Source of the DNA: Onchocerca lupi
Lineage: Eukaryota > Nematoda > Chromadorea > Rhabditida > Onchocercidae
Assembly (NCBI GenBank): GCA_028564675.1
Contig: JAOVVO010000020.1
Location: 124,001-188,000, forward strand
Direction: 5' to 3'
Length of the DNA stretch: 64,000 nt
In this document: piece by piece, positions 1-10,912 of the stretch
Layout: every line of letters starts with the position of its first letter
Numbering within the stretch: position 1 is the first letter of the stretch
Translations under genes and position numbers: made by a program
The notes under the pieces: generated by a model
The model's database searches: none
What the model was told of the DNA's origin: nothing
What the model saw: the letters and a program-made list of their open reading frames with translations, nothing else

Positions 1-267
1 CATTTTAAAACTGTGTTTGCCAATTCAGTAAAGTTTGAGAAAATATTAATGATTTAGCCGTATGAGGTATGCAATAAACTACCATTATAAAGTTTGATTA
101 GACTTGATTAAAAATTAAGATTTTTAGTAATTTACCTAAAAACTTAGTTCAGAGCTGTAAACTTTGTTACTTCAATGCTTGGTAACGGAAACTACATAAA
201 AAAAACTGCCACATGTAACATCTATACAATTGTAGGTACTGATTGAGCGTTATTCTTGGTAGTTTAT
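1..267. other. AT-rich intergenic flank, no gene seen
   Basis: This stretch lies downstream of the rpoBC stop codon. I see no start-to-stop reading frame of useful length, no tRNA cloverleaf and no convincing hairpin with a T-tract, so the end of the rpoBC transcript is not marked by an obvious intrinsic terminator. Confidence 0.6.
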
Positions 268-3200
268 TTAACTTGATTGGTCATAGTGTGATGCTACTAC
301 ACTTTCCTTTTCACTAGAATGCAAGTAACAACTATTGCTCCTTAACAATTTTTCATCGTAAGTTTCGATATCAAAATATTTTTCATATTTATTTATATCA
401 TTACGAAGTGAGAGTGCCTTGATCTTGCTCATAATTAAGCCTGTACCAGCAGGAATTAATCTCCCTACTATAACATTTTCTTTTAACCCACTTAAAGAAT
501 CTTCCTTCCCACAAAATGCTGCTTCTGTCAGAACTTTTGTTGTCTCTTGGAAGGAAGCAGCAGAAATAAAGGAATTGGTTTCAAGGCTAGCTCTTGTGAT
601 TCCCTGCAGAATAGGAAGGTATTTAGCAAGCCGCTTGCCAGAATTATTCATAGCATCATTTTCTCTGTCAACTTCCAACCTGTCAATACTTTCTCCTACC
701 AAGTATGTAGTATCACCAGGATCAGTAATTTCTACTTTTTGCAACATTTGTTTTAGTATCACCTCTAAGTGTTTGTTGTCTATGCGAACACCCTGTAATC
801 TATAAACTTGTTGTATTTCAGAAATCATATAGTGTGCTAAAGCCTCTAGTCCAAGTACACGTAAAATGTCATGGAGATCAGGATCGCCATCCATCAACAG
901 GTCACCTTTACGCACAAAGTCACCCTCATTGACTATTATGTGTTTGCTTCTTGGTACTAAGTATTCAACTGGAGAGGTGTGTTCATCAACAGGCTTCACT
1001 AATATACTACGTTTTCCTCTCCTGTCTTTCTCAGAAAATGCCACATAACCGTCTACTTCACTAACAATGGCATGTTCCCTAGGGCGTCGTGCTTCAAATA
1101 ACTCTATAACTCTTGGTAACCCACCAGTAATATCACGAGTTTTAACCGATTCCCTTGGCATTCTTGTAATGATATCGCCTGCTTGAACCTTTTGGCCATC
1201 TTGTACATTGAGTACTGCCCCTATTGGTATAAAGTAACATGCTTCAACACCACTTGCGAGTATCATTATTTCACCATTGTCGTCAAGGAGCACTATGCGA
1301 GGACGTAAATTAGCTCCACCAGAGTGCAATTTCCAATCTTTTACTACTTTGCTTGATATTCCTGTAGATTCATCCATAACCTCAGTGATTGATATTCCAT
1401 CTTTCAGATCTTGGTAGGATACTGTACCTGTTTTCTCTGTGATGATAGGTAATGTATAAGGATCCCATTCTGCAACTTTATCGCCAATTTTTACTAACTG
1501 ACCTTCATCTGCATAAAGCTTGGAGCCATAGGGCACACTATACCTCAATTTTTCACTGCCAAGGCTATCAATCAATATAACTTCACAAGAACGACTTATT
1601 ACGATTTTATCCCCGTTTTTATCTATAATTATATTGCTATTATTTAATTTTATTTTGGCATTAATAGAAGCTATAATATTTGAAGATTCAACGCCCCTGG
1701 TCATTACTCCGCCTATATGAAAAGTGCGCATTGTTAACTGAGTACCAGGCTCTCCTACGGATTGAGCAGCTATTACACCTACTGCTTCACCTATTGAGAC
1801 AACCCTGCCAGTTGCAAGGTCTCTTCCATAACATAGTGTGCATATACCTGAGCTTACTTCACAGGTTAATGGTGATCTGATCTTTACAGCATCAAGACCT
1901 GCAATGTTAATTTGCTTTACCTTAATTTCATCAATTAATTCTCCTGCTTTTACTAATAATTCTTTTGTTACGGGGTTATATATATCGTTTGCAGCTGTTC
2001 TGCCCAGCACTACACTCTCTAAAGACGCAACTATAGTACCTCCTTCAACTGTAGCTCTCACAACAAGACCGTTTTTGGTTTCACAATCATGTTTTATGAC
2101 TATACAATTTTGAGATACATCAACTAAACGACGAGTTAAGTATCCAGAGTTTGCAGTTTTGAGAGCAGTATCAGCAAGGCCTTTACGCGCGCCATGAGTA
2201 GAATTGAAGTACTCAAACACATTTAACCCTTCACGGAAGTTAGAAACTATAGGTGTTTCTATAATTTCACCGGAAGGTTTGGTCATGAGTCCTCTCATTC
2301 CAGCTAATTGTTTCATCTGTGAAGTAGAGCCTCTTGCACCAGAGTTAACCATCATATATACTGAGTTATATTTGCTATTTTTATTATATATAGATATTGC
2401 TTTTAACATATCATTGGCTATCATATCCGTGCACTTAGACCACTCATCTATAACCTTATTATACCTCTCGCTTCTAGTGATTAACCCATCTTGATATTGC
2501 ATAGAGAACTTCTTAATTTCACTTCTTGCATGATTAACATGTGTGGCTTTAGTTTCGGGTATAACCAGGTCGCAACGACTAAAGGAAGTACCAGAAAGTG
2601 TAGCGTATTCAAAGCCAAGTACCATTAACTTGTCACAAAATTCTACTGTAGCGCTTTGGCCACAGTTACGATATACTAAGTCAACTATATTAGTTACTTC
2701 CTTAACTGTTAATAACTGATTTACAAGGTCAAAGCTTAGATTCTTATGTTTGGGAAAGATCTGCCATAGCATTAAACGGCCAGGAGTTGTGTAAACAGTT
2801 TTATAGTAAATTTCGTCATTACTACTATGTTCCATCCTATACTTTATGTTAGAATGGATATGCAAAGTTCCATCATTCAAAGAGTGTTCAACTTCACCAA
2901 AGGTGCCTAAAAATAGCAAATCGTTTTTTTTATTAGGTTGTTCTTGCAGAGTTAAGTAATATATACCAAGAATTATATCTTTACTAGGAACTATAATTGG
3001 CCTACCGTTGGAAGGACTTAAGACGTTATTGGTTGACATCATCAATACTTTAGCTTCAAGCTGAGCTTCTAGTGAAATTGGTACATGCACTGCCATTTGA
3101 TCGCCGTCAAAATCAGCATTAAATGCCGTACAGACAAGTGGATGAAGTTGTATTGCTTTGCCTTCAATAAGGATCGGTTCAAAAGCTTGGATACCGAGCC

Positions 3201-6200
3201 TATGTAAAGTGGGTGCTCTGTTTAATAAAACAGGATGCTCTTTTATTACTTCTTCCAATGTATCCCAAACTTCTGGTTTTTCTGCTCTTATTAATTTACT
3301 AGCAAATTTAATAGTTGGAGCCATACCATACATCTTAAGCTTTGAGTAAACAAAAGGCTTAAATAATTCAAGAGCCATCCTTTTTGGTAACCCACACTGA
3401 TTTAACTTTAAAGTTGGACCAACAACTATCACAGAGCGTCCGGAGTAATCTACCCTTTTTCCTAATAGGTTCTGACGAAAACGACCTTGTTTCCCTTTTA
3501 GCATATCGCTGATAGACTTTTTATATCCAACAGTACCAACTTTATTTGCTAAAGCATTACGACGGCTATTATCAAAAAGAGAGTCAACTGCTTCCTGTAG
3601 CATCCTTTTTTCATTACGAATCATGATTTCAGGAGGGTTTAAACTTAATAATTTTTTTAACCTATTATTTCTATTAATAATAGTCCTATAATGGTGATTT
3701 AAATCAGAAACTGCAGGACGGCCACTTTCAAGAGATACTAAAGGACGTAAATCAGGTGGTAGAATAGGTATAGTTGTAAGTATCATCCATTCTGGCCTGT
3801 TTCCTGATTTGATGAAATTTTCAATGATACGTAACCTTTTTATAATCTTCTTTCTTCTTATTTCAGAAGCAACAGATTCTAACTCCTGTCTTAGATTTTT
3901 TCTAGTTTCGTATAAATCAAGACGAGCTAGCAGTCCTCTTATAGCTTCAACACCCTGCATAACTACAAAACTATCTGTTCCATAATTGTCTTTAGCTTCA
4001 TTGTAGGCTTTTTCACTAATAATCTCACCTTTTTCAAAGGAGGAAACAAGAGGATCTATTACAACATAGTTATCGCTATATAAAATGTTTTCAATGTCTT
4101 TTAGAGACATATCTAATAATGCTCCAATCCTTGAAGGAAGTGATTTCAAAAACCATATGTGAGCAACAGGAGATGCAAGCTCTATATGACCCATCCTCTC
4201 TCTTCTTACCTTAGAGGATGTAACTTCTACTCCGCACTTTTCACATATACGACCTCTATGCCTTCTTTTTTTGTATTTTCCACATAAGCATTCATCGTCA
4301 TTGACAGGACCGAAAACCTTAGGACAAAATAATCCACCTTTCTCAACTTTAAATGTTCGATAATTTGCAGTTGAAACATCTTTTATCTCGCCATAAGACA
4401 TAGATTTAATACTTTCAGGGCTGGCGATTGATATGCTAATCTTATCGAAAGATTGTGCAATATTAGTATAAGATATGTCTTCAATAGCCACATCATTTTG
4501 CTTCAAAGCTACATTTAAACATAGAGAACGTAGTTCTTTTACCATTACATTGAAAGATTCGGGAGTTCCGCACTCGAAGTTACTATCACCTTTTATTATC
4601 GATTCATAAATCTTAATTCTGCCATTAATATCATCAGATTTCACAGTTAACATTTCTTGTAAAGTGTAAGCAGCACCATAAGCTTGCAATGCCCAACATT
4701 CCATTTCACCGAGACGTTGGCCACCAAAATGGGATTTTCCTCCAAGAGGCTGCTGAGTAACTAAGCTATAAGGACCTACTGAACGTGCGTGAATTTTGTC
4801 ATCAACTAGGTGATGTAATTTGAGCATGTACATATAACCAACTGTAACCTTACGGTCAAATTTTTCACCGGTACAACCATCGTACAGTATAGTTTGCCCA
4901 GAGTTATCTAAATCGGCAAGTTCAAATAATTTTGTTATTTTTTCGTCTTTTGGACCTTCAAATACAGGTGCAGCCACAGGAATGCCATCACGTAACTTAT
5001 ATGCAAACTCAATTAAATTATTATTACTAATTTCATAAATATTGTTGCGAATAGATACGTTGCTACCACAGCTGTAGACTTCAATAAGGAAATTACGTAA
5101 GTTGTCATGAGCGATTTTATAGGAGTTTAAATAATTTTCTACTAATGTATTTAACTCATCATTTAGTGCTTTTTTGTTAGATCTATTGAAAATAGAAGCT
5201 GCTATTTCAGCATCACTAATTTCTTCAATTTTTCTATTATCAAGATATGTTGCTGTGAATTTTGCAAAGCGATCACTGTTAAGAGATCTAATTTCTTTAC
5301 AGAAAATACTTTTAATGTTATTAATTTCATCAAGAATGCTACTTACTTTTTCTCCTAACTTTTTGCAAGCCCAACCTACATGGGCTTCCAGTATTTGTCC
5401 TACATTCATTCTTGATGGAACACCAAGAGGATTAAGAATAATATCAATAGGAGTACCATCTTCTAAATAAGGCATATCCTCCACTGGTACAACTCTGGAA
5501 ATTACCCCTTTGTTTCCATGTCTACCAGCCATCTTATCTCCTGGCTGCAGGCTATGCTTCACAGCAATAAAAACTTTTGCTAACATTGACACACCTTGAG
5601 GTAGGTCATAACCTTCATTTAGTTTTTCTATTTTTTGTTTAAATTGTATTGTCGCGTTTAATATTCTTTCGTCAAAATCTTTTTTTAAGCTCTTAACTTG
5701 CTCAGAGGTAGATTGGTCTTTTGATCCTATACTCCACCATTGTTCACGTTCAATAATTTCAAGTTTTTTCTGATCTTGAGAGCAAGAATTGGCGAGAAGT
5801 TTTTTTAGTTCGTCATAAAAATATTTACTAGTAACATTGATTATGTAATCTCGCTCTTTTTCTAAATCTTCCATTTCTTTTTGCTTAATCAGTAATGCTC
5901 TCTCACTTTCTTCAACTCCCCTACGCGTAAAGACTCGTACGTCGATCACTGTCCCTTCAACATCTGGAGGTGTATACAAGGAGGAATCTGCACAATCGAA
6001 TGACTTTTCACCAAAAATTGTCATCAACAATTTTGTTTCAGGAGGTAGTGAAAAAGATGGTTTAGGTGTAACTTTACCTACCAGAATATATCCTGGTCCT
6101 ACTCTTGTACCAACTTTTACTATACCACTATCATCTAAGTGATATAAATTTTCTTCATTGACACCAGGTATAGCACGAGTTATTTTCTCTGACCCTAAAG

Positions 6201-8790
6201 GAGTATCATGCACAACACACTCGAATTCTTCTATATGGATAGAAGTAAATAAATCTTTTTCAACAACTTTACTGGAGATAACAATGGAATCTTCAAAATT
6301 ATAACCTTGCCAAGACATAAAAGCGACTAGCAAATTTTTACCAAGTGCTAGCTCACCATTATTAATGGCAGGACCATCAGCTATTACATCACCTTCCTTA
6401 ACATAGTCACCTACACGTACTAATGGCCTTTGGTTAATGCAAGTGTTGTGGTTGGAACGTTGAAATTTTTTTAAGTGATAAATATCCACGCCCAGGTAGT
6501 TAACCCTTTTTTCATCAAAAGCACGTATAACTATGGAATTGCTATCAGAGCTATCGACTATGCCATCGCGTTTTGCTAAAACTACGGCACCAGAACCAGA
6601 AGCTACAAAAGACTCCATACCAGTGGCAACCAAGGGAGCAGTCGGTTTTAATAAAGGTACAGCTTGGCGTTGCATGTTTGAACCCATTAATGCTCTATTA
6701 GCATCGTCATTTTCTAAAAATGGAATTAAAGAGGCTGCTACTGATATTACTTGTTTAGGAGATACGTCAATGTAACTTACTTGATCACTACTTACCATGG
6801 TAAAATTTCCAGCGTGTCTACAATATAGCATGTCGTCGATAAAACAATTATTTTTATCAAGCTTTGCACTAGTATCAGCTATGTAATATGAACCTTCATC
6901 TATTGCAGATAGATACTCAATTTGATCAGTAACGACTTTATTAATTACTTTTCTATAAGGGCTTTCGATAAAACCATATTTATTAACACGTGCATATATA
7001 GCTAAACTGTTGATTAACCCTATATTTTGACCTTCAGGGGTTTCAATTGGACAAATTCTTCCATAGTGAGTTGGGTGAACATCACGTACTTCAAATCCTG
7101 CACGATCTCTTGTTAAGCCTCCAGGGCCTAATGCTGATAGCCTTCTTTTATGAGTTATTTCAGATAATGGGTTAGTTTGATCCATGAATTGGGATAGTTG
7201 AGAAGAATTGAAGAAATCTCTTAAGGAGTTGGTTAACACTTTTGGATTAATAAAATCTGATGGAGAAACTTTATCTAAACTAGAAGTAGACATGGAATCA
7301 ATTATTACACGTTCCAATTTTAGTAACCCAGCTCTAAACTGATTTTCTATAAATTCCCCAACTGACCTCACTCTTCTATTCCCTAAGTGATCAATGTCAT
7401 CTACAGATCCTTGGCCGTCACGTAACATTACTATTTTTCTTACAGTTTCAATGATATCTTCATGTGTTAAAACAGTTAAATTTTCATCGTAATTTAACCC
7501 GAGGCAGGAGTTAAGTTTCAATCTGCCGATGTTAGATAAGTCGTAATACTCAGGATTGAAGAAAAGATTATGAAAAAACTCCTCTACTATCTCTAAAACA
7601 GGGACTTCACCAGGGCGTAAGACTCTATATATTTCATATAGAGCGTCTTGATAAGACATGCTTTCATCTAAAAGAAGAGTATTCAATATATAAGGTCCAA
7701 CAGATAGATTATCGATATTTAATACTGATATTTCATTTATAGATAATAACTCAAGCTTTTTTACGTCTTCCGCCTTTATAGGTTCACCAGCAGATAAAAT
7801 TTTTGTAGAGCTAACACTATCTATTAAATCTTCTGCAAGAAATAAACCACATACAGAATTAAAAGGCACTAGATACTCTTTTAGACCATCATCATATAGC
7901 TTTTTGGCTAGCCTTGAAGTAATACGAACATTGTCCTTAAGCAACACATTGCCTTTAGTATCTGTTAAGTCAAAGGGTAATCTAACCCCCTTAAACCTGT
8001 CGAGCATAAAGGGTACTTTCCAACTATTTCTATATTTTACATACTTTATCTTTTCATAGAATTTATTGAGTATACTGTTGTTCGATAGGCCCAATGCCTT
8101 TAACAAGACTGAGATTGGTAATTTTCTTTTTCTATCAATGCGAAAATACAAAAAATCTTTGACATCAAACTCAATATCGAGCCAAGAACCTCTATAGGGA
8201 ATAACTCTAGCAGAATAAATTAATTTACCGGAGTTGTAAGTTTTTCCCTTGTCACTATCAAAAAATAAACCAGGTGATCTGTGCATTTGTGAAACGATGA
8301 CTTTTTCCACACCATTAATGATAAAAGTACCTTTATCAGTCATCATCGGCAATTCACAAAAGTGGACTTCCTGCTCTTCTATAAATTTTATAATTGTTGT
8401 AAGCTTAGAATGATCACCGCTCTTTTTAATTAGCTTATATTCATCGAGGGAAATACCATCTTGTATAACAACGAGACGTATAAAAGCAATGACTCGAGCA
8501 GAAAAAGTTATGCTGCGCTTTATGCATTCAGATTCATCGTACTTAGGATTATCTATTCTACAGCTTATAAACTCAATAGTAGCTCTGTGCAAAGGATCAT
8601 CTACTGGAAAGACTGAATGAAAGATAGATTCAAGTCTTTCATTACCATGATCTCCGGGAGTAAATGACTTGTATGACTCTTTTTGGACCTTAACTGGGTT
8701 TAGTAAAGAATCCTTTAAATCAATTGACCTAGAATAAGAAATTCTAGGGACGAAAGCACCAGAAATACACATACAAGAAGAATCAACCAT
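268..8790 (-). CDS. rpoBC: RNA polymerase beta/beta' fusion protein (RpoBC)
   Basis: One uninterrupted 2840-residue frame carries both large catalytic subunits of RNA polymerase. The beta part fills about residues 1-1430. It includes the rifampicin region starting SSQLSQFMDQ at residue 529 and the PIETPEGQNIGLINS segment. The beta' part follows with a zinc site near residue 1500 (CLCG ... CEKCG) and the catalytic NADFDGDQM loop at residues 1891-1899, whose three Asp bind the active-site Mg. Separate beta and beta' would total about 2750-2800 residues, so little is lost or gained at the junction. Fusion of the two genes is established for Wolbachia and some other bacteria. The rifampicin pocket keeps Asp, His and Ser at the positions of E. 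coli D516, H526 and S531 (here 537, 547, 552), which fits rifampicin sensitivity. It is the last gene of the convoy, 65 bp after rplL. Confidence 0.98.
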   Translation of the reverse strand: MVDSSCMCISGAFVPRISYSRSIDLKDSLLNPVKVQKESYKSFTPGDHGNERLESIFHSVFPVDDPLHRATIEFISCRIDNPKYDESECIKRSITFSARVIAFIRLVVIQDGISLDEYKLIKKSGDHSKLTTIIKFIEEQEVHFCELPMMTDKGTFIINGVEKVIVSQMHRSPGLFFDSDKGKTYNSGKLIYSARVIPYRGSWLDIEFDVKDFLYFRIDRKRKLPISVLLKALGLSNNSILNKFYEKIKYVKYRNSWKVPFMLDRFKGVRLPFDLTDTKGNVLLKDNVRITSRLAKKLYDDGLKEYLVPFNSVCGLFLAEDLIDSVSSTKILSAGEPIKAEDVKKLELLSINEISVLNIDNLSVGPYILNTLLLDESMSYQDALYEIYRVLRPGEVPVLEIVEEFFHNLFFNPEYYDLSNIGRLKLNSCLGLNYDENLTVLTHEDIIETVRKIVMLRDGQGSVDDIDHLGNRRVRSVGEFIENQFRAGLLKLERVIIDSMSTSSLDKVSPSDFINPKVLTNSLRDFFNSSQLSQFMDQTNPLSEITHKRRLSALGPGGLTRDRAGFEVRDVHPTHYGRICPIETPEGQNIGLINSLAIYARVNKYGFIESPYRKVINKVVTDQIEYLSAIDEGSYYIADTSAKLDKNNCFIDDMLYCRHAGNFTMVSSDQVSYIDVSPKQVISVAASLIPFLENDDANRALMGSNMQRQAVPLLKPTAPLVATGMESFVASGSGAVVLAKRDGIVDSSDSNSIVIRAFDEKRVNYLGVDIYHLKKFQRSNHNTCINQRPLVRVGDYVKEGDVIADGPAINNGELALGKNLLVAFMSWQGYNFEDSIVISSKVVEKDLFTSIHIEEFECVVHDTPLGSEKITRAIPGVNEENLYHLDDSGIVKVGTRVGPGYILVGKVTPKPSFSLPPETKLLMTIFGEKSFDCADSSLYTPPDVEGTVIDVRVFTRRGVEESERALLIKQKEMEDLEKERDYIINVTSKYFYDELKKLLANSCSQDQKKLEIIEREQWWSIGSKDQSTSEQVKSLKKDFDERILNATIQFKQKIEKLNEGYDLPQGVSMLAKVFIAVKHSLQPGDKMAGRHGNKGVISRVVPVEDMPYLEDGTPIDIILNPLGVPSRMNVGQILEAHVGWACKKLGEKVSSILDEINNIKSIFCKEIRSLNSDRFAKFTATYLDNRKIEEISDAEIAASIFNRSNKKALNDELNTLVENYLNSYKIAHDNLRNFLIEVYSCGSNVSIRNNIYEISNNNLIEFAYKLRDGIPVAAPVFEGPKDEKITKLFELADLDNSGQTILYDGCTGEKFDRKVTVGYMYMLKLHHLVDDKIHARSVGPYSLVTQQPLGGKSHFGGQRLGEMECWALQAYGAAYTLQEMLTVKSDDINGRIKIYESIIKGDSNFECGTPESFNVMVKELRSLCLNVALKQNDVAIEDISYTNIAQSFDKISISIASPESIKSMSYGEIKDVSTANYRTFKVEKGGLFCPKVFGPVNDDECLCGKYKKRRHRGRICEKCGVEVTSSKVRRERMGHIELASPVAHIWFLKSLPSRIGALLDMSLKDIENILYSDNYVVIDPLVSSFEKGEIISEKAYNEAKDNYGTDSFVVMQGVEAIRGLLARLDLYETRKNLRQELESVASEIRRKKIIKRLRIIENFIKSGNRPEWMILTTIPILPPDLRPLVSLESGRPAVSDLNHHYRTIINRNNRLKKLLSLNPPEIMIRNEKRMLQEAVDSLFDNSRRNALANKVGTVGYKKSISDMLKGKQGRFRQNLLGKRVDYSGRSVIVVGPTLKLNQCGLPKRMALELFKPFVYSKLKMYGMAPTIKFASKLIRAEKPEVWDTLEEVIKEHPVLLNRAPTLHRLGIQAFEPILIEGKAIQLHPLVCTAFNADFDGDQMAVHVPISLEAQLEAKVLMMSTNNVLSPSNGRPIIVPSKDIILGIYYLTLQEQPNKKNDLLFLGTFGEVEHSLNDGTLHIHSNIKYRMEHSSNDEIYYKTVYTTPGRLMLWQIFPKHKNLSFDLVNQLLTVKEVTNIVDLVYRNCGQSATVEFCDKLMVLGFEYATLSGTSFSRCDLVIPETKATHVNHARSEIKKFSMQYQDGLITRSERYNKVIDEWSKCTDMIANDMLKAISIYNKNSKYNSVYMMVNSGARGSTSQMKQLAGMRGLMTKPSGEIIETPIVSNFREGLNVFEYFNSTHGARKGLADTALKTANSGYLTRRLVDVSQNCIVIKHDCETKNGLVVRATVEGGTIVASLESVVLGRTAANDIYNPVTKELLVKAGELIDEIKVKQINIAGLDAVKIRSPLTCEVSSGICTLCYGRDLATGRVVSIGEAVGVIAAQSVGEPGTQLTMRTFHIGGVMTRGVESSNIIASINAKIKLNNSNIIIDKNGDKIVISRSCEVILIDSLGSEKLRYSVPYGSKLYADEGQLVKIGDKVAEWDPYTLPIITEKTGTVSYQDLKDGISITEVMDESTGISSKVVKDWKLHSGGANLRPRIVLLDDNGEIMILASGVEACYFIPIGAVLNVQDGQKVQAGDIITRMPRESVKTRDITGGLPRVIELFEARRPREHAIVSEVDGYVAFSEKDRRGKRSILVKPVDEHTSPVEYLVPRSKHIIVNEGDFVRKGDLLMDGDPDLHDILRVLGLEALAHYMISEIQQVYRLQGVRIDNKHLEVILKQMLQKVEITDPGDTTYLVGESIDRLEVDRENDAMNNSGKRLAKYLPILQGITRASLETNSFISAASFQETTKVLTEAAFCGKEDSLSGLKENVIVGRLIPAGTGLIMSKIKALSLRNDINKYEKYFDIETYDEKLLRSNSCYLHSSEKESVVASHYDQSS

Positions 8791-8855
8791 TAAAATACCT
8801 CAAACTAACTAAAAATGCTGCATCAATATAGAATTAATATGTTTAAATAAGTATC

Positions 8856-9257
8856 TTATTCAAGTTCCACTTTGATTGCTCCTGCTTCGATGAGCTGTTG
8901 CTTTATTTTTTCTGCTTCGTTTCTAGGAATATTAGCAGTTAAATCTTGAGGTAAAGATTCAACTAGCTCTTTTGCTTCTTTTAGGCCTAATGTGGAATTA
9001 ACCTTTCTGACTGTTCTAATGACTTCCATCTTCTTGCCTGCGTCAATTTCTTTAATCACAACTTTACATTCAGTTTTTTCTTGAGCTGCAGGATTAGGAG
9101 TATTGTCACTAGTGGGTATATTAGCACTAACAACTCCACCAATAAAAGAACCAGCAGGTAACCCTATTTTTTCTTCTAAAATTTTTACAAGTTCAGCGGC
9201 CTCTAAGAGATTTAAAGATAATATTTTATCGGCCAAATTATTTGTTACGTTATTCAT
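8856..9257 (-). CDS. rplL: 50S ribosomal protein L7/L12
   Basis: Stalk protein of the large ribosomal subunit that recruits and stimulates EF-Tu, EF-G and other translational GTPases. The 133-residue product has the family layout: a helical N-terminal dimerisation segment (about residues 5-35), a flexible Ala/Asn/Thr-rich hinge (about 42-62), and a C-terminal domain with the VIKEIDAGKKMEVIRTVR and GLKEAKELVE signatures. It is slightly longer than the usual 120-130 residues, mainly in the hinge. It follows rplJ by 25 bp in the usual rplJL order, and rpoBC comes 65 bp later. Confidence 0.97.
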   Translation of the reverse strand: MNNVTNNLADKILSLNLLEAAELVKILEEKIGLPAGSFIGGVVSANIPTSDNTPNPAAQEKTECKVVIKEIDAGKKMEVIRTVRKVNSTLGLKEAKELVESLPQDLTANIPRNEAEKIKQQLIEAGAIKVELE

Positions 9258-9282
9258 ATTACTACCTAAATTATTAATAAAT

Positions 9283-9801
9283 TTATTTTTTAGAACTATA
9301 ATAATCCAACACTCTCATAAGCCTCATGAAAGGCGAGTTGATAGATAAAGCTAATCGAGTAGGGATATTATAAGATATTAAACGCATAATTTTAATATGC
9401 AACTCATCTAGAGAAGGCAACTTAGCCAAGTTGCTAATATCCTTTACTGTGAGTAATTGATTTAAGTGAGCTGCACAAATCACAGACATCTTCTCTTTAT
9501 TAGTGTCAGTGAAATTAACTATCAGCTTTGCAGCCTCCACTATACCACTAGAGTATATAATAGCAACTGGGCCAGAAAACCTATCTGATAGATAAGAAAA
9601 TTTACCAACTCTTTCCAAGGCTAAACGGGCTAGAGTATTTTTAACTACTAACATCCCACCTGCCACAGACTTTAGCTTATTCCTCAAAGCTAATAAATCG
9701 TTAGCATTTATAGATTTAAAATTTACTAGTATTAAAAAATTATTGTTTGTAAACACGTTTATTATATTCTGTATAAATTCATCCTTACTTTCACGCTTCA
9801 C
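9283..9801 (-). CDS. rplJ: 50S ribosomal protein L10
   Basis: Base of the ribosomal stalk: it binds 23S rRNA with L11 and holds the L7/L12 dimers through its C-terminal helix. The 172-residue product is of normal length and shows the N-terminal pattern FLILVNFKSINANDLLALRNKL followed by VVKNTLARLALE, typical of L10. It sits 4 bp after rplA and 25 bp before rplL. In many bacteria L10-L7/L12 represses its own mRNA. I see no clear leader structure in the short 4 bp gap, so any such control would act inside rplA. Confidence 0.96.
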   Translation of the reverse strand: MKRESKDEFIQNIINVFTNNNFLILVNFKSINANDLLALRNKLKSVAGGMLVVKNTLARLALERVGKFSYLSDRFSGPVAIIYSSGIVEAAKLIVNFTDTNKEKMSVICAAHLNQLLTVKDISNLAKLPSLDELHIKIMRLISYNIPTRLALSINSPFMRLMRVLDYYSSKK

Positions 9802-9805
9802 TGTA

Positions 9806-10465
9806 TTACTCCCTAACTATATCTTCCACTTTGCTTATTTCATAAGCTTTACCCATAGTCGAACTTAAAAAGACATTTTTAAAATATATCCCTTTCACAG
9901 ACACAGGTTTATTATTTTTAATTGCTTTAAGGAAAGCTTTCAAATTTTCCAGTAAATCATCAACGCTAAATTTAGTGTTTCCTAATTTACCATGAATGAT
10001 ACCATTTTTATCTGTCCTAAACTTTATTTGACCGGACTTGATAGTTTTAATAGCTTCTGCAATGTTAGAAGTTACGGTACCAAATTTAGGATTAGGCATT
10101 AGTCCTTTAGCACTTAATATTTTTGCAATAGGGGTGATTTTTGCTATAAAATCAGGAGTGGTTATACACCAATCAACATCCAACTTTCTACCCTTTTTTA
10201 TCTCTTCAATTAAATCCTCTCCTCCTATAATATCAGCATTGACTTTTTCAGCTTCTAATAAATGATTATCTTGAGTAAAAACAGCTACTTTAATATCTTT
10301 TCCAGTACCTTTAGGCAAAACTACTGTACCACGCACCTGTTCTTCAGATTTGTGTGAATCTACACCTAAATTGACTGTAATATCAATTGATTCATTAAAC
10401 TTTGCCGGAGCAGATTCAATAACCTTTTCTAAGCATTGTTTGGGATTATCATAATGCGTACTCAT
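9806..10465 (-). CDS. rplA: 50S ribosomal protein L1
   Basis: L1 stalk protein near the E site, involved in movement of deacylated tRNA. The 219-residue frame has the two-domain L1 pattern. Domain I carries FNESIDITVNLGVD near the N-terminus and returns at the C-terminal GIYFKNVFLSSTMG. The middle carries the signature AKGLMPNPKFGTVT. It is about ten residues shorter than the E. coli protein, chiefly at the N-terminus, where the product begins directly before the AP..FNESIDI segment. It starts 4 bp after rplK ends, so translation of the two is probably coupled. Confidence 0.96.
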   Translation of the reverse strand: MSTHYDNPKQCLEKVIESAPAKFNESIDITVNLGVDSHKSEEQVRGTVVLPKGTGKDIKVAVFTQDNHLLEAEKVNADIIGGEDLIEEIKKGRKLDVDWCITTPDFIAKITPIAKILSAKGLMPNPKFGTVTSNIAEAIKTIKSGQIKFRTDKNGIIHGKLGNTKFSVDDLLENLKAFLKAIKNNKPVSVKGIYFKNVFLSSTMGKAYEISKVEDIVRE

Positions 10466-10469
10466 ACTT

Positions 10470-10910
10470 TTACCCTTCTATAACTTCTATGCCCATGGAT
10501 TTAGCAGTGCCTATAACCATTTTCACTGCTGAGTTTTCATTATCCACTTTCATGTCAACCATTTTATATCTTGCTATTTTGATTATAGTAGATATAGTCA
10601 ACTTGGCCACCAATTCTTTACCTGGCTCACGAGAACCTTTATTCAATTTAGCTTCTTGTTTAAGCAAGTAAGTTACAGGTGGGCCACTAATGGTGAAATC
10701 ATGAGAGCGATCATCCTTCACGGAAATTCGCACTGTTACTAAATCACCCACTTTATAATTGGCATTAGCTGCACTGGTCGCTTTATTAAAAGCCTCGCAA
10801 AACTTAGGAAGTGGTATGCCGCGTGGACCAAGTACTGAAGCAATTTTTGGACCTGGAACTGCTTTTCCTGCTTCCATTAATAAGTTAATCTTAGCAATTA
10901 TAACACTCAT
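10470..10910 (-). CDS. rplK: 50S ribosomal protein L11
   Basis: L11 forms the GTPase-associated centre with 23S rRNA and binds thiopeptide antibiotics through its Pro-rich N-terminal domain. The 146-residue product shows the expected order: KINLLMEAGKAVPGPKIASVLGPRG at the start (slightly diverged from the usual Gln/Pro pattern), then FTISGPPVTYLLKQ, then a C-terminal RNA-binding domain ending AKSMGIEVIEG. The gap to nusG upstream is 2 bp and to rplA downstream 4 bp. Confidence 0.96.
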   Translation of the reverse strand: MSVIIAKINLLMEAGKAVPGPKIASVLGPRGIPLPKFCEAFNKATSAANANYKVGDLVTVRISVKDDRSHDFTISGPPVTYLLKQEAKLNKGSREPGKELVAKLTISTIIKIARYKMVDMKVDNENSAVKMVIGTAKSMGIEVIEG

Positions 10911-10912
10911 AG

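Noticed and set aside
419..7000. Plus-strand open frames of 60-128 codons opposite rpoBC
   Set aside because: They lie wholly inside the conserved rpoBC frame on the other strand, lack ribosome binding sites and show no family motifs. They are antisense shadows.
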